Program-made: the position numbers and the translations under genes
NCBI GenBank assembly: GCA_009602735.1
Contig: WELA01013530.1
Location: 1-37,065 of the forward strand
DNA: 37,065 nucleotides
Direction: 5' to 3'
Source: Mesotaenium endlicherianum
Lineage: Eukaryota > Streptophyta > Zygnematophyceae > Zygnematales > Mesotaeniaceae
Shown here: piece after piece, positions 17,128 to 25,999 of the stretch
Layout: every line of letters starts with the position of its first letter
How positions within the stretch are numbered: the stretch's first letter is position 1
Notes under the pieces: model-generated
Seen by the model: only the letters and a program-made list of their open reading frames with translations
The model's database searches: none
What the model was told of the DNA's origin: nothing

Positions 17128-17712
17128 ATGAAAACAATTAAATTATTACTGCTGCTTTGGATAGCAACAGTAAATATGGCAACAGCAGCATCCCAATCGG
17201 CTACCGGTAAAAAGGGAGTCTATCTTTCCCTGGAAGATTTTATCGGCCACCATGTTTCTTATGAAGGAAGTAAGAAGATCATCCTGAACAGGTTTTCAGG
17301 TGCTTCCAATATCAGGATCATTGAAAATGATCAGGCGATAAAACTTGAAAAAGATAAACTGTTCGGATATAGAGATAGTGATGGTCAGGACTTCCGCTTC
17401 TTCCATAACGAAGGGTATAAGATCATTGATCATGCAGGGCTGTTTATTTACACAGCTTATGCATCTTCAAGCGTGGAGAAAGGTAAAGGATGGGTAAAAA
17501 AAGACAGCTATTATTTCAGTGCCGGAGGAAACGGAACAATTTACCCGTTGACTATTGAAAACCTGAAAAAAGCTTTTCCGGAGAACCTCAAATTTCACGA
17601 CTTGCTCGATGGCTTGAAATCAGAGGCGGATCTTGCCGGTTATGATGAATACAGGAAGATGGTAAAGGTCAATTATTTATATAAAATGTCTGTGAAAGCG
17701 CCTATTGAATAA
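17128..17712 (+). CDS. Secreted protein of unknown function
   Basis: A 194-residue product with a signal peptide (MKTIKLLLLLWIATVNMATA). The mature part has KKGVYLSLEDFIGHH near the start, DKLFGYRDSDGQDFRFFHN and YKIIDHAGLFIYTAY in the middle, and GTIYPLTIENLKKAFPEN with KFHDLLDGL near the end. I have an impression of similar secreted proteins of unknown function in other Bacteroidota, but no named domain. It lies between the porin and the sigma-54 regulator with short gaps on both sides (21 and 10 bases), so it is probably part of the same regulated envelope response. Whether it is soluble in the periplasm or attached to a membrane cannot be said; there is no lipobox. Confidence 0.8.
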   Translation: MKTIKLLLLLWIATVNMATAASQSATGKKGVYLSLEDFIGHHVSYEGSKKIILNRFSGASNIRIIENDQAIKLEKDKLFGYRDSDGQDFRFFHNEGYKIIDHAGLFIYTAYASSSVEKGKGWVKKDSYYFSAGGNGTIYPLTIENLKKAFPENLKFHDLLDGLKSEADLAGYDEYRKMVKVNYLYKMSVKAPIE

Positions 17713-17722
17713 TTAAGATCCC

Positions 17723-19078
17723 ATGTTGTTAAATGGACAGATTTTAATCATTGATGACGAACAGAAACTGAGATCGCTGTTCAACAGGATCATTTCTTTG
17801 GAAGGATATTCAGTAGCGGAGGCCCATGATCTGCTGTCGGCCAAAAAAATATTGCAGCGTCAACAGGTAGATGTCATCATTTGTGATGTACGATTACCCG
17901 ATGGAAGCGGTGTTGAATTTGTGAAGTATATCAAAATGCAATACCCTGCCATTGAAATGATCCTGTTTACAGCATTTGTAGATATTGCAGATGGCATCCA
18001 GGCCATGAAAAACGGAGCTTTTGACTATGTAATAAAGGGGAACGACAACGATAAGATCATTCCATTACTGGGAAAAGCAATTGAAAAAGTCCGTCTTCAG
18101 AAAAGACTGAACAAACTGGAAAAAGAGATCAAAATGGCCTATGGTTTTGATAATATTATCGGCCGCTCGCCATTGGTGATGCAAACCATTTCAGTGGCGA
18201 AAAAAATCGCACCGTCCGATGTATCGGTGTTGCTCCTCGGCGAAACCGGAACCGGAAAAGAATTATTTGCCAGGGCCATACATTCTCATAGTAACCGGGC
18301 AGACAAACCTTTTGTAGCCATTAACTGTAGTGCTTTCTCGAAAAGCTTGCTGGAGAGTGAGTTATTCGGACACAAAGCAGGGGCTTTTACGGGTGCTATA
18401 AAGGATAAAGTAGGCTTATTGGAGGAGGCACATGGCGGCACATTGTTCCTGGATGAAATTGGGGAAATGAATATAGACCTGCAAGCTAAACTCTTGCGGG
18501 TGCTGGAACAGAATGAGTTTATTAAAGTAGGCGATACCAAATCTGTAACGATAGATATCAGGGTGATTTCAGCTACAAACCGGAACTTATACCAGGAGGT
18601 ACAAGCCGGTAGTTTCAGAGAAGATCTTTTTTATAGGCTGAATGTTTTCAGTATAAGACTCCCTTCATTATTAGAGCGAAAAGGAGATATACCGGTGCTG
18701 GCAAAATATTTTGTCGAGGTATTCTCAAAAAAAATGAATAAAAACATTCATGGTATGAGCAACAGTTTTATTGAAAAACTGCAAGCCCGTAACTGGAGAG
18801 GAAATATACGGGAGCTGAAGAATATCATTGAAAGAGCGGTCATTATGTGCGATGAACCATTTCTGGGAGAAGAACATTTATCAACCGATTTTCATATGCC
18901 TCTTGAATACGCTGCATCCATTGATAATGCACTTGACCTGGAAAGCATGGAAAGGCAGCACATACATAAAATATTACATCTCACAAAAGGAAATAAAATG
19001 GAAGCTGCCCGTTTGCTTAAAATAGGTGTAGCAACATTATACCGGAAAATCACAGCGTACAGAATCACTAATAATTAA
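17723..19078 (+). CDS. NtrC-family sigma-54-dependent response regulator
   Basis: The 451 residues are a receiver domain (about 5-120, phosphoacceptor D55, T83 and K105), a sigma-54 AAA+ domain (about 143-370) and a Fis-type helix-turn-helix (about 412-450). The AAA+ part has Walker A GETGTGKE (173-180), the sigma-54 contact loop GAFTGA (220-225) and Walker B GGTLFLDEIGE (238-248), so it should be fully competent. It activates RpoN promoters when phosphorylated. No histidine kinase is adjacent; the nearest is the soluble GAF kinase at 24720. Being last in the porin operon suggests autoregulation together with its target. Two hairpins follow its stop. Confidence 0.95.
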   Translation: MLLNGQILIIDDEQKLRSLFNRIISLEGYSVAEAHDLLSAKKILQRQQVDVIICDVRLPDGSGVEFVKYIKMQYPAIEMILFTAFVDIADGIQAMKNGAFDYVIKGNDNDKIIPLLGKAIEKVRLQKRLNKLEKEIKMAYGFDNIIGRSPLVMQTISVAKKIAPSDVSVLLLGETGTGKELFARAIHSHSNRADKPFVAINCSAFSKSLLESELFGHKAGAFTGAIKDKVGLLEEAHGGTLFLDEIGEMNIDLQAKLLRVLEQNEFIKVGDTKSVTIDIRVISATNRNLYQEVQAGSFREDLFYRLNVFSIRLPSLLERKGDIPVLAKYFVEVFSKKMNKNIHGMSNSFIEKLQARNWRGNIRELKNIIERAVIMCDEPFLGEEHLSTDFHMPLEYAASIDNALDLESMERQHIHKILHLTKGNKMEAARLLKIGVATLYRKITAYRITNN

Positions 19079-19085
19079 AGAGACC

Positions 19086-19112
19086 ACATCTGGGTATTCT
19101 TATCCGGGATGT
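19086..19112. terminator. Hairpin after the sigma-54 regulator
   Basis: ACATC (19086-19090) pairs with GATGT (19108-19112), and an inner stem GGGTA/TATCC extends it around a short loop; AGTTTATG follows. It is plausible as the end of the porin-regulator transcript. Confidence 0.45.
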
Positions 19113-19130
19113 AGTTTATGATTAACATAC

Positions 19131-19160
19131 GGGGCCGGCTTTCCAGTTGGCCCCTCTTTC
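19131..19160. terminator. GC-rich terminator between convergent genes
   Basis: GGGGCC (19131-19136) pairs exactly with GGCCCC (19149-19154), followed by TCTTTC. It lies between the convergent sigma-54 regulator and GntR-type genes and may serve either. Confidence 0.55.
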
Positions 19161-19168
19161 AACCATAT

Positions 19169-20200
19169 TTACAATGAAGGCCTGAGGGTTAATGAAAAGG
19201 GAATGGGTACGTGGTCAATGGTATTGGAAGTAATGAGTTCTGCAGCCCTTTTTCCCATCATTTCAAAATCGGTTGATATAGTGGTGATGCCATTTAAAAT
19301 GATCTTTTTCATTTGAGATTCATTATAAGAGATCACTCCTACATGCTTTCCTACCTTCAACTTCGTAACAAGGATCTTTTCTATTAATAACACAAGATCA
19401 GAGTCCATCAGGCTCAGGTACACGTTTCCTTCCTTGATGGGCTCGTTCTCTATTGTATGAATGACCTTATAACTGAAAGCATACTGCTGGCAAAACTTAT
19501 AGAACCCTTTTAAGATCTCCTGCGGGAAATAACTGTCTTTAGGAAAGATGATCTTTATCGTATGGTATTTACTGAGTTGGGGCAATGCCTGCTCCAGTGC
19601 GCAGTAGATATCACTTTCAAAATCTTCGTACACTGAAGAAAAATTTCCCTGAACACCAGGTAGTAATTTATCCAGCAGGATCAGTTTATCTGTTGGGATC
19701 GTATTGATGATCTCGTGTGCATGTTCACCTCCTTCGATGAAATGTGGGATGATCACGTAATGGGTATAGTCGCGCTTGGCATTTTGGATCAACCGTTTAA
19801 AAAAGCCATAATCATTATTATAGATATAGAAATCAATGGAGGCAATATCTATGAGAGAATCTGCGAAAGCATCATACACCACTTTCTTGTGCGGACTCAA
19901 TTTGTTAAAAAGCAGGAATATTTTCAGTTCTCTTTTTATATCGACCTTATTAATAAAATATCCTTTACCCGGAACCGAACCCAGCAAACCGATTTCCTTT
20001 AAATATTTATAGCCTTTTTCGGCAGTATCCCTGGATATTTCAAACTCGAAACTCAAATCATTGATAGAAGGAAGTAAATCATCTTTTTTTATTATACCAT
20101 CGGTCACTCCCTTGATAATTGCATTCGCCAATTGCAAATACTTTGGGGTAGCAGAAAAGTAGTCGATCGAAATGAGTTTTAAAAGCGAATTTCTTTTCAT
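19169..20200 (-). CDS. GntR-type regulator with LacI-like sugar-binding domain
   Basis: A 343-residue transcription factor. The N-terminus is a GntR winged helix (about 18-83: YLQLANAIIKGVTDGIIKK, LPSINDLSFEFEISRDTAEKG, GLLGSVPGKGYFI) and the rest is a periplasmic-binding-protein-like effector domain as in LacI/PurR, ending with ILNGITTISTDFEMMGKRAAELI. This hybrid architecture (AraR-like) usually senses a sugar. It is divergent from the GH106 gene, so rhamnose or a rhamnogalacturonan oligosaccharide is a reasonable ligand and the GH106-GH88 pair a likely target; this is inference. Confidence 0.9.
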   Translation of the reverse strand: MKRNSLLKLISIDYFSATPKYLQLANAIIKGVTDGIIKKDDLLPSINDLSFEFEISRDTAEKGYKYLKEIGLLGSVPGKGYFINKVDIKRELKIFLLFNKLSPHKKVVYDAFADSLIDIASIDFYIYNNDYGFFKRLIQNAKRDYTHYVIIPHFIEGGEHAHEIINTIPTDKLILLDKLLPGVQGNFSSVYEDFESDIYCALEQALPQLSKYHTIKIIFPKDSYFPQEILKGFYKFCQQYAFSYKVIHTIENEPIKEGNVYLSLMDSDLVLLIEKILVTKLKVGKHVGVISYNESQMKKIILNGITTISTDFEMMGKRAAELITSNTIDHVPIPFSLTLRPSL

Positions 20201-20504
20201 GCTTTTATAAAGTTCATTCTAAAAGTATGATTTTTTTATAAACCCGGCTTATGTAGGCTAGTAGCGGATTTGCGAAGGGATCAAAACATGATGGTGCATG
20301 ATGGAATCTTTTCTGTTATTACTAATTTTAAAGATCAGTGATATTATGCAGCTGAACAAAGAGGTTTTCTATTTGCCATAAGCCTGCGTTTAATCTTATG
20401 GAGGTAGGATGGATCAGGATGTATGAACGCAGTCTGGAAGCTATATTAGGACCTCTTTTTTATCTTGTATATCCTGTTTCAGGTAATAAAACCGATTGCA
20501 TACA
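20201..20504. promoter_or_regulatory. Divergent control region, regulator / GH106
   Basis: No coding sequence. It should hold the promoters of both divergent genes. A direct repeat CATGATGG occurs at 20287-20294 and 20297-20304 (10-base period, so on one face of the helix) and is the best operator candidate, though weak. An AGGACCTCTTTTTT tract (about 20449-20461) precedes the GH106 start. No convincing TANNTTTG box was found on the plus side. Confidence 0.4.
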
Positions 20505-23279
20505 ATGTTCAAAAGAATCATTGCTTCCATTATGATGCTGTCTGTTGTGCAAGGTTATGCTCAACAATGGCCTGCCATCCATAAAGAAACAAAACCATGG
20601 ACGCGCTGGTGGTGGATGGGTAGTGCAGTGGATAAAGCCGGACTTGACCGGCAGCTGAAATCCTTTAATGAAGCGGGTTTCGGCGGAGTGGAAGTGGTGC
20701 CCATTTACGGCGCTATAGGATACGAGAAAAAGTATATCAACTATTTGTCGCCGCAATGGATGAAAATGCTTGACTATACGGTTAACAAAACGGCGTCGTT
20801 CAATATGGGGGTTGATATTTCTGTAGGAACCGGCTGGCCCATCGGCGGGCCACAGGTGAGCATAACGGATGCAGCAACAAAAATGATCGTTCAAACTTAT
20901 ACACTGAAAGCCGGAGAAACGCTTAAAGACAAGATTGTATTGAACGATGATAAACAAAAGGGCCTGCCTGGTGTATTCCTAAGTACTGTTACCGCTTATG
21001 ATGAAAATGGCAAATCGGTTGTGATAACCAACCATGTTTTACCGGATGGGAGCTTGCAATGGCAACCTCAAATGGGTAACTGGAAGATTTTTGTCTTGTT
21101 TGTTGGGAAAACGCGGCAAATGGTCAAGCGTGCCGCAGCCGGTGGCGAGGGTTATACATTGGATCATTTCTCTTCCAATGCGAGTATAAATTATTTTAAA
21201 ACATTCGATACGGCTTTTGGAAACTCCAATCATGGCGTTCGTTCTTTTTTTAATGACAGTTACGAAGTGTATAATGCCGATTGGACCGCCGATTTTTTTA
21301 ATGAGTTTGTGAAAAAAAGAGGATACGATCTGAGGCCCTATATCAAACAACTGGTTGTAAAATCGGACGATGAAATTACTGCGCGGGTTAAATCTGATTA
21401 CCGGGAAACGATGAGCGATTTGATGCTGCAGCATTTTACGAAGAAATTCACTGATTGGGCGCACAGCAAAAAAGCGTTAAACACCAACCAGGCGCATGGC
21501 TCTCCCGGAAATTTGCTGGATTTATATGCAGCAGTTGATATCCCGGAATCTGAAACATTTGGCAGCTCTGCGTTCAACATACCAGGATTGAGAAGAGACA
21601 GCGAAGACATCCGGAATGTAGATCCCGACCCCAACATGCTAAAATTTGCATCTTCTGCTGCGCATGTTATGGGAAAGAAATTTACTTCCAATGAAACATT
21701 TACCTGGCTCACCGAACATTTTAAGACATCCTGGAGCCAGTGCAAGCCCGAAGTAGAACAGGTTTTTTTGGCGGGAATCAACCATGTATTTTATCATGGA
21801 ACCACTTATTCACCTGTGGATGCGACATGGCCGGGATGGCTGTTCTACGCATCAGTGAATTTTGTGCCTAACAACAGCTTATGGCCGCATTTGAAAGGAT
21901 TGAATGAATACATAACAAGATGCCAGTCTGTTTTACAGAGCGGGGAACCAGATAATGAAGTGTTGGCTTATTGGCCCGTATATGATAGCTGGTCGGCTAC
22001 AGAAGGCCTGGATATGCCATTTCAAGTGCATGATATCGATGTCTGGCTGCATCCCACAGCATTCTATAAAAACCTTACCCGTTTACAACGTCAGGGGTAT
22101 TCATTCGATTTTTCTTCAGACAGGATGTTAAAAGAAGCAAGCGTCGAAAACGGGAATATAAAAATTTCACTAAAGGGAGCTGCATACAAAACATTGCTTG
22201 TTTCAAGTTGTAAATACATGCCTGTATCTACTTTTGAACAGATCCTCCGGTTGGCTAAAGAAGGTGCAGTGATTGTATTGCAACAATTCCCGGAAGATGT
22301 GCCAGGTCTGGGTAACTTGGAAAGCAATAGAAAACGGTTAAAAGAATTGATGACTTCTGTTGCTGCTGTGCAGAAAACCAACGGCATTAAAGAAGCTTTT
22401 GTAGGAAAAGGACGCATCATCATCACGGGAGATGTTGAAGAGGCACTTAAATTTGTAAAGATTAATCGCGAAACGCTTACCGACCAGGGGTTGAAGTTCA
22501 CCAGGAGAAGAATCAATAATGGTAAATACTATTATATTGTTAATCACACGCCTAAGATCATTAATGACTGGATTTCGTTAAATGCCAGGGCCGAAGCTAT
22601 TGTCTTGATGGATCCGCAAACGGGAGAAACAGGACTTACTTCATTTCGTCGACAGGAAAACAATGTGCAGGTCAAACTGCAATTGCAACCCGGCGAAGCC
22701 ATGATCGTTAAAGCCACCCATAGTGTGGCCAACACAAAAAGATGGCATTATTTGTCGGCTCAACAAAACGCTATTGTATTGAACAATGATTGGAAATTAC
22801 ATTTTACCGATGGAGGTCCGTTCATCCCGGTAGATAGAACAATGAAACGATTGCAACCCTGGACCAGGTTCACCGAAGATTCAACAACGCAATATTTTTC
22901 GGGTTCCGCTGTGTATTCAACCAGCTTCCAATTAAACACCAAGACGGCAGACGATTATTTTTTGCAATTGGATCAATTGTATGAGAGCGCAAAAATAAAG
23001 ATCAATGGAAAAGATGCCGGTATTATCTGGAGCATTCCTTTCAAACTGAAAATAGGTCAATATTTAAAAGCAGGTAAAAACACCATTGAAATAGAAGTTT
23101 GCAACCTGATGGCTAATCGCATCCGTTATATGGACAGGCATCGGCTGGAGTGGAGGAAATATCATGAAATAAATTTTGTAAATATCAATTATAAAAATTT
23201 CGATGCTTCCGATTGGAAAGTCCAGCCATCTGGATTGGGCGGAGCCGTAAGGATCATTCCTGTAAACTATTCGAAATGA
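20505..23279 (+). CDS. GH106 family alpha-L-rhamnosidase-like hydrolase
   Basis: Starting at the ATG at 20505 (a TTG at 20496 adds only three residues) the product has 924 residues and a signal peptide (MFKRIIASIMMLSVVQGYAQQ). The order of blocks fits GH106: TRWWWMGSAVDKAGLDRQL, GFGGVEVVPIYG, VDISVGTGWPIGGPQV, FFNDSYEVYNADWTADF, the segment KFTSNETFTWLTEH with the conserved Glu, then VEQVFLAGINHVFYHGTTYSP. A C-terminal jelly-roll (about 800-924) contains ESAKIKINGKDAGIIW and GKNTIEIEVCNLMANR. GH106 enzymes release rhamnose, for example from rhamnogalacturonan. It is followed by the second GH88 gene and probably controlled by the divergent regulator. Confidence 0.9.
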   Translation: MFKRIIASIMMLSVVQGYAQQWPAIHKETKPWTRWWWMGSAVDKAGLDRQLKSFNEAGFGGVEVVPIYGAIGYEKKYINYLSPQWMKMLDYTVNKTASFNMGVDISVGTGWPIGGPQVSITDAATKMIVQTYTLKAGETLKDKIVLNDDKQKGLPGVFLSTVTAYDENGKSVVITNHVLPDGSLQWQPQMGNWKIFVLFVGKTRQMVKRAAAGGEGYTLDHFSSNASINYFKTFDTAFGNSNHGVRSFFNDSYEVYNADWTADFFNEFVKKRGYDLRPYIKQLVVKSDDEITARVKSDYRETMSDLMLQHFTKKFTDWAHSKKALNTNQAHGSPGNLLDLYAAVDIPESETFGSSAFNIPGLRRDSEDIRNVDPDPNMLKFASSAAHVMGKKFTSNETFTWLTEHFKTSWSQCKPEVEQVFLAGINHVFYHGTTYSPVDATWPGWLFYASVNFVPNNSLWPHLKGLNEYITRCQSVLQSGEPDNEVLAYWPVYDSWSATEGLDMPFQVHDIDVWLHPTAFYKNLTRLQRQGYSFDFSSDRMLKEASVENGNIKISLKGAAYKTLLVSSCKYMPVSTFEQILRLAKEGAVIVLQQFPEDVPGLGNLESNRKRLKELMTSVAAVQKTNGIKEAFVGKGRIIITGDVEEALKFVKINRETLTDQGLKFTRRRINNGKYYYIVNHTPKIINDWISLNARAEAIVLMDPQTGETGLTSFRRQENNVQVKLQLQPGEAMIVKATHSVANTKRWHYLSAQQNAIVLNNDWKLHFTDGGPFIPVDRTMKRLQPWTRFTEDSTTQYFSGSAVYSTSFQLNTKTADDYFLQLDQLYESAKIKINGKDAGIIWSIPFKLKIGQYLKAGKNTIEIEVCNLMANRIRYMDRHRLEWRKYHEINFVNINYKNFDASDWKVQPSGLGGAVRIIPVNYSK

Positions 23280-23399
23280 TTTTTTTTCGATAAAACAATA
23301 ATTCAATCAACCAGGCTTCTATCTGTGCAGATGAAGAAAGCACCCCTTATATTGCAACCTAATGGAATAGAACTTCAAATAATACAAACAGCCCGCCAT

Positions 23400-24617
23400 A
23401 TGAGATCAATACTCTTTTTTTGTTGCATCAGCTTTTGGTGCCTGAATGCAACATCGCAACAGGCAAAATCCTTTCATGCAGACAAAAAATTGTTGTCTGC
23501 CATTGATAAGAATTTCAAAGACGCTGCTGCGCAGTATAAACTGCTGACGGCAAAACTCCCGGAACAAAAATTTCCCAAAACCTATTTCCCAACAAAGGAT
23601 CAGTATGAATTCAGTTCATCCGGTTGGTGGTGCAGTGGTTTTTACCCGGGAACATTGTTGTATTTGTACCAGCAAACAAAGGATACGGCTTTATACAATG
23701 CAGCAGAAAAAAGCATGCATTACCTGCAAAAAGAACAGCATAATACTTCTACCCACGACCTGGGTTTTATGATGTATTGTAGTTTTGGCAATGCCAATAA
23801 GATACGTTCCTCTCAAGAGAACATCGATATCCTCATGAACAGCGCCCGCTCTTTGGCAACACGCTTTGATGCACAGGTAGGTTGTATTAAATCCTGGGAT
23901 CGCACCAATTGGAAATTTCCTGTGATCATCGATAATATGATGAACCTGGAATTGCTTTTCTGGGCTACCCATCAATCGGGCGATTCCTCTTTTTATAAAA
24001 TAGCTGTGTCGCATGCCAACACCACTATGAAAAATCATTTTCGTCCGGATTACAGCTCTTACCACATGGTGAATTACGATCCGCAGACCGGGGCCGTCAT
24101 CGCCAGGAAAACAGTTCAGGGTTATGCAGATTCCTCTGCCTGGGCACGCGGACAGGCATGGGGGTTATATGGTTACACGGTGATGTATCGTGAAACAAAG
24201 AATACAACTTATTTGCACGAGGCAGAACATATCGCCGATTTTATTTTGAATCATCCCAACTATCCGGCAGATGGCATTCCTTACTGGGATTTCAATGTGC
24301 CGGATATACCCCATGCTTTGCGGGATGCTTCGGCAGCGGCCATCATGGCATCGGCATGGATAGAATTGTACCGATATACAGACAGGCAACGGGCTAAAAA
24401 ATACCTGTCAGCAGCGGAGAAAGTGCTCAGGACATTGTCTACCGATATGTATAAAGCGAAGGCAGGAGAAAACGGCGGTTTTATATTGAAACATGGTGTT
24501 GGTCACATGCCCAATAAATCCGAAGTGGATGTGCCATTGACTTATGGAGACTATTATTTCGTTGAGGCGATGGTACGGTATAAAAAAATAGGCAGTGGTT
24601 TGTTTGTAAGGAATTGA
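23400..24617 (+). CDS. GH88 family unsaturated uronyl hydrolase (copy 2)
   Basis: The frame is open from a GTG at 23325, but the ATG at 23400 puts a signal peptide at the N-terminus (MRSILFFCCISFWCLNATS), so I prefer it; the product is then 405 residues. Catalytic-type aspartates are D120 in THDLGFMMYCSFGNA and D178 in FPVIIDNMMNLELL. It shares these blocks plus VGCIKSW, DYSSYH, QGYAD, ARGQAWG, YWDFN and LRDASAAAI with copy 1, so the two are paralogues, perhaps with different positional or linkage preferences. The cysteines in the signal region leave a lipoprotein possible but no good lipobox is seen. It lies 120 bases after GH106 and is probably co-transcribed. Confidence 0.9.
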   Translation: MRSILFFCCISFWCLNATSQQAKSFHADKKLLSAIDKNFKDAAAQYKLLTAKLPEQKFPKTYFPTKDQYEFSSSGWWCSGFYPGTLLYLYQQTKDTALYNAAEKSMHYLQKEQHNTSTHDLGFMMYCSFGNANKIRSSQENIDILMNSARSLATRFDAQVGCIKSWDRTNWKFPVIIDNMMNLELLFWATHQSGDSSFYKIAVSHANTTMKNHFRPDYSSYHMVNYDPQTGAVIARKTVQGYADSSAWARGQAWGLYGYTVMYRETKNTTYLHEAEHIADFILNHPNYPADGIPYWDFNVPDIPHALRDASAAAIMASAWIELYRYTDRQRAKKYLSAAEKVLRTLSTDMYKAKAGENGGFILKHGVGHMPNKSEVDVPLTYGDYYFVEAMVRYKKIGSGLFVRN

Positions 24618-24719
24618 AATGAACTCAATTTTATTCATTTTAAAGTGGGGATATTCTGATTAAATGTTATATTCAGCAGTCGAAGATTATATGTTTAATA
24701 CGCTATATACTAAAACCCT

Positions 24720-25925
24720 ATGTCATTTAACGAAGAAGAAAGAGTTTGGACACTATCCCAGTTCGATATTGATTACCTGGAAATTTCTGATTCATTCAAA
24801 GATTTAACAAGACTGGCTGCAAAGATCGCCGGAACAGATATTTCGTTGATCAACCTGATAGATTCTTATACCCAATGGACCATCGCCAATTATGGTCTCA
24901 ATATAGAGCAAATGCCCAAAGAAGAATCTGTTTGCCAGTACACCATCAAGGTGCCTCAGCGGTTTGAAGTAAAAAAGTTATCTGAGGATGAACGTTTCAA
25001 AAAAAAGTATTATGTCGCAGGCGAGCCTTATGCTGACTATTATTTCGGTGTTCCCCTGACTACCAGTGGTGGTTTTAATTTAGGCGCTTTATGTGTCTTG
25101 GATAAAGCAGAAAAAGAATTGCCGCCTGAAAAAATTGACCTACTGAAAATAGTAGCGCGCGAAGTAGTGAGCAGACTTGAAACACTCAAAATCATTCAGG
25201 AGTTAAAAAGCAGCGCAGAGTTAGCTAAATATAACCAACAAAAGGTAGCCCATGACATAAGGGGGCCACTGGCGGGAATCATAGGACTAACCAAGATAAT
25301 CAACGAGCAATCGCAAGACCTGTCTAAAGAAGAAGTGCTGGAATTTGTACAGATGATTTACAAAGCCGGCAACTCTCTGCTGGATCTTTTAAGTGAAATT
25401 TTGCGACAGGAAGACAGAGCCGAAATGAATAAACAACAGTCTAGAAAGGAGGCATACACCATAAAGTCTTTAAAAAATAAGCTGGAACAATTGTATGGTC
25501 CGCAGGCCCACAATAAAGACATTGTTTTAAAAATCCAAATCGATGCTTCATCGAATACAGATGTCCATTTTCCCAAAAATAAAATAATACAGATTATTGG
25601 CAATCTGGTTACCAATGCCATAAAATTTACACCGGCCGGTGGGAAGGTAGAAGTAGGCCTATGTCTTACTATAGGTAAAGATTTACATAACAATTTGAAG
25701 ATCGTTGTCAGTGATACGGGAATAGGACTTACAGATTCCGAAATATTGAAAATACTAAATAAAGAAAAAGAATCCACAGCAGGTACGGAAGGGGAAGCGG
25801 GTTTCGGTTTTGGCCTGCCATTGGTAAAACGATTAGTAGATGATCTTAAGGGAGAAATGCAGATCGTTTCTTCGCCAGGAAATGGTACAACCTTTACTGT
25901 TACTGTTAATGTTGAGAGAATATAA
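24720..25925 (+). CDS. Soluble GAF-domain sensor histidine kinase
   Basis: A 401-residue kinase without membrane segments. An N-terminal GAF domain (about 20-155) has the usual ISLINLIDSYTQWTIANYGL and PYADYYFGVPLTTSGGFNLGALCVLD segments; the phosphorylated histidine is H178 in VAHDIRGPLAGI; the ATPase domain has N295 and N299 in the N-box (GNLVTNAIKFTP), G1 box DTGIG (332-336) and G2 box GFGFG (361-365). It therefore senses a cytoplasmic signal. There is no response regulator beside it; the nearest is the orphan sigma-54 regulator at 17723, and a pairing is possible but unproven. Confidence 0.92.
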   Translation: MSFNEEERVWTLSQFDIDYLEISDSFKDLTRLAAKIAGTDISLINLIDSYTQWTIANYGLNIEQMPKEESVCQYTIKVPQRFEVKKLSEDERFKKKYYVAGEPYADYYFGVPLTTSGGFNLGALCVLDKAEKELPPEKIDLLKIVAREVVSRLETLKIIQELKSSAELAKYNQQKVAHDIRGPLAGIIGLTKIINEQSQDLSKEEVLEFVQMIYKAGNSLLDLLSEILRQEDRAEMNKQQSRKEAYTIKSLKNKLEQLYGPQAHNKDIVLKIQIDASSNTDVHFPKNKIIQIIGNLVTNAIKFTPAGGKVEVGLCLTIGKDLHNNLKIVVSDTGIGLTDSEILKILNKEKESTAGTEGEAGFGFGLPLVKRLVDDLKGEMQIVSSPGNGTTFTVTVNVERI

Positions 25926-25999
25926 CACATTTGTTCAATGTATATACGTGTATTAACTGCCTTATTGTAGACGTTGCGCAGTAGTATAAAAAAAATACA

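Noticed and set aside
23325-23399. Earlier GTG or ATG start of GH88 copy 2
   Set aside because: It would place about 25 polar residues before an evident signal peptide.
10903-24617. A complete polysaccharide utilisation locus
   Set aside because: No SusC-like TonB receptor, SusD-like lipoprotein or polysaccharide lyase is present, so only the hydrolase part is supported.
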